From NCBI GenBank assembly GCA_036939355.1, contig JALLAP010000513.1:1-12328 (forward strand): a stretch of DNA of 12,328 nt. Reading direction: 5' to 3'. Source of the DNA: Thalassiosira profunda (lineage: Eukaryota > Bacillariophyta > Thalassiosirophyceae > Thalassiosirales > Thalassiosiraceae). Below, in pieces: positions 1-6,531 of this stretch (positions within the stretch are counted from its first letter, which is position 1; each line of letters starts with the position of its first letter). Both the position numbers and the translations under genes were made by a program. The notes under the pieces were generated by a model. The model ran no database searches. It worked only from the letters and a program-made list of their open reading frames with translations, and was not told the DNA's origin.

Positions 1-468
1 TAGTAGTTACGGTTACATTGTGAGTTACCACTGATCCCTGTTACGTACCCCGTGACCAGGCTTCCTCGCCGCCGACGAAGGCAACAGCCTCGCCCCGCCA
101 CAGCCGAAGCGGCGGCGCGCCACCAGGACGGTGGCCTCGCGCGGGAACGGCAGCATCGGCCCGAAGGCGGCGCAGAGGAGGCTGGCGGCGGCGGAGAGGG
201 AAACGAAAATGATTTGCGTCTCCCTGCTGCCCCCGATGCCCGTCCTGCGCAGGCGGGGGGAGAGGAAGGGGATGCGGCGCGGGAGGCGCGCGTCCAATTG
301 CACGCCGCGGAGGAGAGCGAGAATTTGGACGCCGTGGCGAACGGCGGCGCCCCGGTAGGGCGAGCGAGGTCGGAGGCGCGAGGCTCGCCCCGCACGAGGG
401 GTGATGGGAGTGATGGGACGGTGGGCGCGGAGCCCTCGGCACAGGAGGACGACGCCGAGTCCGGCGAC
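1..468 (+). other. Open reading frame upstream of the first ATG of the HNH-like gene
   Basis: The frame used by the HNH-like gene is already open from base 7, just after two TAG codons at 1-6, but it has no ATG until 469. The translated stretch is Arg/Ala/Gly/Glu-rich with high GC at third codon positions, turning acidic near 430-500, so it may be coding. A possible splice acceptor (CCAG, ending at base 59) could join it to an exon outside the window. Alternatively it is 5' untranslated sequence. I cannot decide from the sequence. No other gene is supported here. Confidence 0.45.
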
Positions 469-3400
469 ATGTTGGACGACAACGGCGACGTGCGCATGGT
501 CGACGCGGGCGTCGAGCAGCGGGAGCAGAACGCCCAGCCGCAGCGCTCTCCTCTCAGCGAATTGTGCACCGGACCATGCGCCGGCGCCTGTCGCAAAGAG
601 CGACGCACGAAGGAATTGGTGCGTGAGCTCGGAGTAGGCAAAGAGAACGGGCCGTTTCAGTGCATCCTCGTCGGCGCGGCGCCCTCGGGGGAGAAGGTGG
701 ACGTCGCCCTTGGCAACGACTCGTCGGTGGGCGGCGACGGCGACGAGCGCTTGGAGGACGTCTCCCCCGAGCCGCAGCGGGATGAGGAGCGGGCGGGGGA
801 TGCCGCGACGGCGAAGGACGACGCCTCGTTGGACGTGGGGAAGAGCGCGGCGTTGGTCGCCGCCCCCTCGGGAGACGACGACGTCTCGGTGGAGTCGCGC
901 GAGGACAGCTCTTTCGACGGCACCGTCGCGTCCGCGGCAGAGCTTGCACACCAGGAGGAGACCGCGTTGGAGGCGGCGGCGGGCAACGGCCCAGCCACCC
1001 TGGCCGGGCTCTGCAACAATCCCAAGTGCCAGGACATGTACTTTCACGGCGAGTGCCGTGCGTGCGCCGGCGACGAGGCAATCGACGATGCATCGGTGGA
1101 GGACGATTCGTCTGTCGCTGACGATTCATCTGTCGCTGGCGATGATCCCGGTGCTCCTGTCACTGTCACTAAAGATCAGCTGGCGCACCTGGCCCAGCCA
1201 TACTGCGGCGTTTCGCTCAAGATAGTCAACACCGCCAGGGGGGCGAAGGGTCCATCTGCGTACCAAGCGTCCACAAACGTTGCCTCAAAATTCCTCACGT
1301 TTGGGGCAACATTTGGAACGCCGGCCGGGGCTTCCTTCGTGGCTGATTCGGTCAGGTACTGCACCAACGGTTCAGGCTGCATCCTCCCTTTGGACGCGCG
1401 CCTCCGTGCGCACCAAAGCGAGGTTGAGCTGATAACTCGTTATCTTGACGAGCAGAGCAAGCAGGCGAGCGGCCCAAGCTGGCAGACCGCGAAAACGACA
1501 TCCTGGGGGTGCTCCGGGATGTCTCAGAGTTGGTCAACAGCAGCGGCTTTGCAACGAAATTGCGCCCCGACAGGAACTTTGCCACGGAGAAGCTGACAGT
1601 GGTGCAACAGTACTTCCGGAATCTGGCCAGGTTGACGCTCGGGCAAATCAACGCCATTCGAGCGGGCACCGACGCGGCGCTGATGCGGCAGCACGAGCTT
1701 CCGTGGGCCAATTCGGGCCAGCCGATGGCGGAGGTCTTCAATGCCTCGACCGGTAACGAACACGGGCGCACCATCTACAGCGGCTACGCGAGCATGTACG
1801 AGCGATATCCGCTATTGATCGAACTCCTCTCTGGCGAGACATTGAGTGGCAATCCTGGATGGCACTCGGCTCTGTCGACTGCCTCAAATGTCATTGGCAA
1901 TCGATCGGATCGAGACGAGGAAGTCGCCCGCAGAATGGGGATGAAGTTGACTCTGATCCCCTTTACCTTACTGCGACATCTTTTGTCTCCTTTGGCCCCG
2001 GAGGCCGTTCGAGAGGAGGCCAAGACGCACATCTCAGAGGAGTGGCGGGACATGCCTGGCATGCATCCCCAAATCACAGCGGACAACGTCTACGAGGTGG
2101 CCGACGAGGCGCGCCAATATCTGTCGTCGTTCCTGCAAACGGGGAAGATCGGGGGACAGCACGTGGTGAAGCATCCGGAGCTCGTCGACGTGCTCTCCGT
2201 CCTCAGAGACAGCCCAGGCAGCGACCCCAGCGCTATCGAGCGCACGAACGCCGAAATCGAAAGCCAGCTCAACGACAATCGGGAGAGGCTGATTGCGGCC
2301 ATGGAGGAACGTAGTAAGACGGTGAGTTCTGCTTTGAATTCTCAACTGTTGCATCTGCTTTGAGCGCTGGCATCGGCTCATTCGATCCATCTTCTCTCCA
2401 GCTTGCACTTTTGGAGGTAGAGAAAGTGAAACTCCACAAGCAATATGAAGAAGACGTCCGACCACTCTTTGCTTGGATTGACACCTTCCGCACAAATGTC
2501 AAGGGTGGCGATGGGAAATCGTTGGCAAAGTTCCTCGACAAGCTGCGTTCTGATCTCCTCGAAGAGCTTGACTTGGCGCCTGAGGATATCGAAAAGGTCT
2601 TGACTGAAGCCCCCGACGACAATGCGTGGGCAAATCTTTCTCGGTCTAACGCTGAGGATCGCAATGCACGCAACAACGCTTTGGGGAGATTGGGTTGCTT
2701 CATCTTGAAGGCCCTTGCCGGGGAGTGCTATGGTGGGTGCGGCCGCCATCTGTTGGCTATGCCAAACGGCGCGTCCGATCTCGACCACGAGGACAGGGAC
2801 GCCAAAACTGCCGGCACGTCAGGCCCAGCGCAAATTGCCAATGGAGAAGGACTCGTGGCCCTGCTGGACGAGGTCAAGAAGGGAAAGTGCACGCCGAAGT
2901 GCCACGAGTGCCACGACAGGGGACCGCACAGAGGCCACGACGTAACAGACGACAAGAAGGAGCGGACGAGCCTCGGACGCACGCCAGCCGCTTGACGGCA
3001 GAGGAGGTTGTGCTCGAGGAGGCCATCCCGTACGTCCAGATCAGCGTTTTGATCGCAGAGTCCTACGCCGGCGACTGGCGGAACCGCGGCTCCAACATGG
3101 CGCAGCTGCGTGGCTCAACTCTGTGCATCAATGGCATCGTGTTGGATGGACTGGTCATGTGGGGGGGTCCCCAATGGAACAGCGACACCATTGATCACTG
3201 GACAGAGACGGACCGCATCTTGGAGCGCGCGGTTGTCATGAACTGTGGCTGCTGCCTCAATCCCAACTGCCCGAATGAGAACAACGGCGACCTGACGCAG
3301 AAGTCGGCCTTTGCGCACTACGCCTACGTGCACGACCACAACGGGAAGAAGAGCAAGGGCATATCAAAGATGATCTCTGACAACTTAGGCCTCATCCGCT

Positions 3401-3576
3401 TCTTGAGCGAAATGTGCTCCTGGACCGACGTGCTGTGCTTCATCTGCAACGCGAGGCGGACTGCCAATCAGAACAGAGGGTGCAAGGAGCGCTGCTTCAA
3501 AGACGTTGGCACTGACTGCGACTGTGTCGAGTGCGAGTACGATGATGCGTTTCCGACGCGTGTGACATGGAGCTAG
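469..3576 (+). CDS. Acidic protein with two HNH-nuclease-like zinc modules (frame-interrupted)
   Basis: I start this at the first in-frame ATG (469); the frame is open further upstream. The first third is acidic and low complexity. One clear intron, 2322-2401, joins two frames exactly. Further on are two HNH-like modules. Module 1 (about 2726-2914) has Cys-x3-Cys, an Asp-His pair at 2783-2788 and a closing cluster C-x3-C-H-x-C-H at 2888-2914. Module 2 (about 3244-3470) has a Cys cluster, HDH at 3331-3339, a downstream Lys-rich stretch, and C-x2-C at 3436-3447, where the usual final His is replaced. HNH folds are one-metal endonucleases or DNA-binding relics; activity here is unknown. Two extra frame changes, near 1440-1480 and 2940-3005, are needed. 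They may be weak introns (1406-1455 and 2942-3003 both restore frame) or missing bases; with those introns the product would be about 971 residues. The last ORF ends TAG at 3574. Homology is my inference from motif spacing. Confidence 0.72.
1084..1137 (+). repeat. 18-nt tandem repeat coding for acidic DDSSVA-like units
   Basis: Three head-to-tail 18-base units lie at 1084-1101, 1102-1119 and 1120-1137. The last two differ at one base (GACGATTCRTCTGTCGCT) and encode DDSSVA twice; the first encodes the diverged DDASVE. They sit in frame within the acidic part of the HNH-like gene, so unit gain or loss would keep the frame. Confidence 0.9.
2322..2401 (+). other. Intron in the HNH-like gene
   Basis: The 80-nt intron starts GTGAGT and ends in a pyrimidine-rich CTTCTCTCCAG. 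It contains a stop codon. Removal joins ...ERSKT to LALLEVEKV in phase 0 and links two different reading frames exactly, keeping a continuous charged helical sequence. Confidence 0.92.
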
Positions 3577-3736
3577 AGTTGTTGAATATGCGCTGCTGCT
3601 GGCACCCATTTCTCTTTGCTCTTTGGAGGACACTGGTTGGAGGCGGTGACGAGTCAGAAGGCGGGGAAGCGCAAGCGTGGCACCTAAACATAGAACCTTC
3701 ATTTGCACATAACTCACCTTGCTAGACGCACTTGTT
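3577..3736. other. Convergent 3' spacer between the HNH-like and MORN genes
   Basis: This 160-nt stretch separates the TAG of the + strand gene from the TAG of the - strand MORN gene. It must hold both 3' ends. I see no RNA gene and no clear AATAAA signal. Confidence 0.6.
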
Positions 3737-5420
3737 CTACCAACGCTCTTCCAAACGCCCCACGCGTGCAACGGCGCGCTCTCCCTCCAAAGGCGTGCTC
3801 TCCCCCCTCGTTCGAGCTCGACGGCACGTTCTCCCGTCAACGCACGGCGTGCTATCCCGAGGTTCACTTTCGACGGCGCGCTGTCCTTTCGATGGCCTCG
3901 AGAGACGCACACAGGATTTCCACCATCGCTTCGGCACGCTTTTCTTGCACCCCTTCGCATCCACGACAAAGACCAGCGTCTCCTCCCCGTACTTGGGATC
4001 GCTCCACCGCTTGGAAACGGTAGCGAAAGTAAAGCCGCCGCCGGACCGCTTGACGAAGGCCCCGTCGCCTTCCTCGAGCTGCGCGAGCATGTGAACCAGA
4101 GTGTTCCCGATGAGGGCGGCTTCTCCGAAGACATCGCTCGGCGACCGGAGTTGGTCTCCCAGCTCGTACGGTCGCTCCGGTTCTTGTTTGGACTGCTCTG
4201 GCTTTGGGTGCTTGTGCTGCTTTTGCTTGCTCCTCCTCGGGGCCGTATGATAATCGATAGCTTGCTCCGAGGCCTTGCCGGGGAACGGGAGCGGCGGAAG
4301 CTGGGAAAAGACATCGTCGCTGTCCACAGTCTGCTTCCTCTGAGACTCCTCCGTCGCGGGAAAGCTGTACTTTCTATCAATGTATTCGTACGGGATGAAG
4401 CTGCGGCGATGGGCAAAGAAGAGCACATCTCGTGAGCATTTATGTCGAATCAGCAATCGAAAAAGCAGCGCAGCAAGGCAACACTCACGAGCCCTGGTAG
4501 AACCACCCGCACCGACTCTCCTCCCCATCTTTCTTCTCCTCTCCCCCTCTTGCTCCAGTAGCCACCCACGTCCCCCTCCCGTGCGGCCGCATTTTCCGAT
4601 CCACAGACCCCGAATACGCCCCCTCCCGGAACGGCGCAACTGTCTCTGTCCACAGCATATCCGTCACCTCCGCATGGGCGTCGCCGTGTAATTCTCTCAG
4701 AAGTATTTGGTCAATGCATGCCCTCGATTGCGAGCTATGGCTGCTGGCCAGAGTGCCCGGGGTGTCGGTGGGAGAGCGCCGGGCCACGTGTACCTGCCCG
4801 TCGTAGTCCTTGGTGCTCACCAAGCACACCACGTGGTCTCCCAGATGGGACGGCTTGGGCGAAGGCGCGGCGTGGGGAGAGTAGACGCTCCGCTGGACCG
4901 CGGGCGAGATGCGCACCCGCTGCCCGGGGCTGGTGCCAATGTGATTGGGAAGGTGCTCGGCCGAGGGCGAGCGCAGGATCGACTTCAACGTTACGGGGGT
5001 GTCGTTTTCGTTCGACGCGGACGGCCTCGGCTGCCCGCCCCCCGCGAGAATGTCGCCGCGAGGATCGGTCGAGATGTCGCAGGAGGCCCGAGGAAGGAGG
5101 TCGGCGAGCGACAGCGCCAGGGCCTCCTCCTCGCCACCGTCGTCGCGCAGGCGAGAGGCCGCCTCGCCGAGGGACAGCTCGTCGAAGCTCTTGCTGTGCT
5201 TGCCCCGCTTCAAGCCGCCATTGTTCGGGGCGTCGTCCTTCCCGAGCACGGTGGACGCGACGAGGGTGGCGCACATCTGCTCGAGCAGGATGGACGATTG
5301 CGAGCTGGCGACGGAGCCCGTTGACGGCCGACGGCGGGGGCCCGCCCGGATCGAGCGGTTGAAGCGGGTGGCGTGCGCCCGCCGCTGATCCTCGGATTGC
5401 ATCACCTTCACGTGCGCCAT
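3737..5420 (-). CDS. MORN-repeat protein with SILK-like motif and basic C-terminus
   Basis: Exons are 5420-4489 and 4400-3737, giving 531 residues. I chose ATG 5420 (AACATGGCG, A at -3 and G at +4) over an in-frame ATG at 5507 that would add 29 Thr/Arg-rich residues. The first 250 residues look disordered and Ser/Pro-rich, with KSILRSP at 146-152 and QRVRIS at 167-172, a spacing that recalls SILK plus RVxF docking motifs for protein phosphatase 1. A MORN unit (Y-x-G ... HGRGTW) lies at 269-285 and a second partial one (GWFYQGSF, about 305-312) is split by the intron. MORN units often bind lipids or act as scaffolds. After a Lys/Pro/Gln linker, residues 425-478 (AFVKRSGGGFTF ... TLVFVVDAKG ... 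RWWKSCVRL) form a compact module that I recall from diatom proteins, function unknown. The last 50 residues are Arg/Glu-rich and repetitive. It could also be read simply as a protein of unknown function with MORN. Confidence 0.85.
3771..3889. repeat. Degenerate GGCGCGCTCTCC-type repeat
   Basis: Five imperfect copies of GGCRYGYTNTCC start at 3773, 3792, 3823, 3846 and 3875, spaced 19-31 bases apart. They fall in the last coding part of the MORN gene, giving recurring QRAV / GERAV and DSTP / ESTP peptides on the - strand. Spacing is irregular, so this looks like an old, decayed minisatellite. Confidence 0.6.
4401..4488 (-). other. Intron in the MORN gene
   Basis: The 88-nt intron begins GTGAGT (complement at 4483-4488) and ends CCGCAG. 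It splits a Ser codon (TC/C) within the second MORN unit, producing GWFYQGS-FIPYEY across the junction. The reading frames on either side differ by exactly the amount the intron corrects. Confidence 0.93.
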
Positions 5421-5864
5421 GTTCCCTTGAGGTTCTCTCGACGTGGTGCGTGTCGTCGTCGTTCGTTCGATATGCAATAATGTGAGCACGAGAAGGGCTC
5501 GCTGCATGCAGTCGCCGTTCCTGCACCCGACAAAGGCGAACCCTTGCCAAACCCGTCATCCGAGACGAGCGTCCGGGGCCATTGCTGCTGAGCACAGTTA
5601 GTTGTCTCGCAAGTTTGTCCGTCGGGATTGGTTGCTGTGCGTGGCGGAGGGCGTTGATGAGAAGGCGGTGAGTTCATGCATGCAGTCCAGCCCTTTTCAC
5701 TTCGCCGTCGTTCGCGAGAGAAGGTCTGGAGAAGACATAAAGTATCTTCACCGTGGAATTAGTATCCAAGGATTCGCATTTTGTCTTAGGTGTCTTTTCT
5801 ACTCGTGAAAGCTGTGAAACGGTCGACAAAGAAACGGCCCGACCCGACAACCCTGTTATGCTAC
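5421..5864. promoter_or_regulatory. 5' region of the MORN gene and 3' end of the WW gene
   Basis: This 444-nt spacer between two - strand genes holds no supported gene. It should contain the MORN promoter and 5' UTR and the WW 3' UTR. A CCAAT box on the - strand lies at 5627-5631, about 207 nt upstream of ATG 5420. TGCATGCAG occurs twice (near 5502 and 5677). None of these is proven functional. Confidence 0.45.
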
Positions 5865-6272
5865 CTAGGCTCCGGTGGGAGGAGGAGGAGGAGGAGGCAG
5901 CCAGGACGCTTCTCCCGTCTCCTCGTTGAAGAAATATTCGGCACCGATCTCCGAGTCCCACTTTTTGACCCACGCACACTTTGCGTTACTCTCATTCTTG
6001 GACGGTGTTGCGACATTTTTGGTTCCAGCTTCGGTTGCCGGCGGGTTCTTCCGAGCCTCCAACTCTTGGCGGCACGCCTCCTCGGCCTCCGCCACTCGAT
6101 GCTTGAATTCGTCGAGGCACCTGATCTGGGCATCGATGCGGCCGAGCTGCGACCGGAGGCATGCGAGGCCGGGATTGTCCCGAAGATAGGCCGGCCCTGC
6201 CGCCTCGCCCTCCTTCATTGTCGGGGATGGAGGTCTTGGCTCGAGAGCCGAGCTTGCCTTGGCCGCTTCCAT
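5865..6272 (-). CDS. Small coiled-coil and WW-domain protein
   Basis: A single exon of 135 residues starting at ATG 6272 and ending TAG. Residues 1-30 are Pro/Glu-rich (PRPPSPTMKEGE). Residues 36-75 are charged and helical, likely a short coiled coil for pairing. A WW domain spans about 99-128: W101, the aromatic-Asn core Y113-F-F-N116, the second W124 and P126. WW domains bind proline-rich peptides in adaptor proteins of signalling, splicing or trafficking. Unusually, the domain runs straight into seven consecutive prolines (126-132) before the stop, coded by a GGAGGAGGA tract on the + strand, so the protein carries its own potential ligand. Partner and pathway cannot be told. It is divergent from the LRR gene. 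Domain call is firm; the role is unknown. Confidence 0.88.
   Translation of the reverse strand: MEAAKASSALEPRPPSPTMKEGEAAGPAYLRDNPGLACLRSQLGRIDAQIRCLDEFKHRVAEAEEACRQELEARKNPPATEAGTKNVATPSKNESNAKCAWVKKWDSEIGAEYFFNEETGEASWLPPPPPPPTGA
6204..6220. repeat. Direct repeat copy 1 (WW gene N-terminal coding)
   Basis: CTCGCCCTCCTTCATTG here matches CTCGCCCTCCTTCGTTG at 6342-6358 at 16 of 17 bases, with weaker similarity continuing about 20 bases beyond. This copy codes (on the - strand) for the MKEGE region of the WW protein; the other is in its 5' leader. Confidence 0.7.
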
Positions 6273-6531
6273 TCTTTTCGTTTAGCTCTGAGAGTGGCTG
6301 GTGTTGTGTGTGGAGGCGGATGAGAAGGTTGCCGGCTCTGGCTCGCCCTCCTTCGTTGGAGGCGGAGTCTTGAGCCGAAGTTTTGTGTTCGAATATTTCA
6401 AATAAAAATTGAAAATTGAAATAAAAATTTCAAACGTGTTTTAATTTTTGAAATAGAAAATGAATTTTGAATTGGCAGACTGAGGAAAAACACCCCGTGC
6501 TACTCTCTGTGCACGCTGCAGCCTTCAGACA
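6273..6531. promoter_or_regulatory. Divergent promoter between WW and LRR genes, with AT-rich core
   Basis: This 259-nt spacer lies between the start codons of two divergent genes, so it probably drives both. Bases about 6388-6472 are almost wholly A/T, in sharp contrast to the GC-rich flanks. They contain repeated TTTCAAAT / ATTTGAAA-like words, including the inverted repeat TTGAAAT-AAAA-ATTTCAA. This could be a nucleosome-free promoter core. No exact TATA box position is assigned. Confidence 0.65.
6342..6358. repeat. Direct repeat copy 2 (WW gene 5' leader)
   Basis: This is the second copy of the repeat at 6204-6220, 138 bases away, in the divergent promoter region. Read on the - strand it would code TKEGEP, echoing the TMKEGE of the protein, which suggests a local duplication of the N-terminal coding segment. 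Confidence 0.65.

Noticed and set aside
25..1047. Long open frame on the - strand, 340 residues
   Set aside because: It mirrors the GC-rich coding frame of the + strand gene, is very Arg/Ala/Val-rich, and shows no domain. The + frame has acidic, cysteine-bearing sequence that continues into the HNH-like modules.
3719..4435. 238-residue open frame on the + strand
   Set aside because: It is antisense to exon 2 of the MORN gene, whose conserved blocks and exact splice join are far better supported. Its hydrophobic Leu-rich stretch is the antisense of Lys/Gln codons.
5602..5808. Small + strand frame of 68 residues with a GTGAGT at 5668
   Set aside because: No domain, no matching acceptor that extends a frame, and it lies where the MORN promoter and WW 3' UTR are expected.
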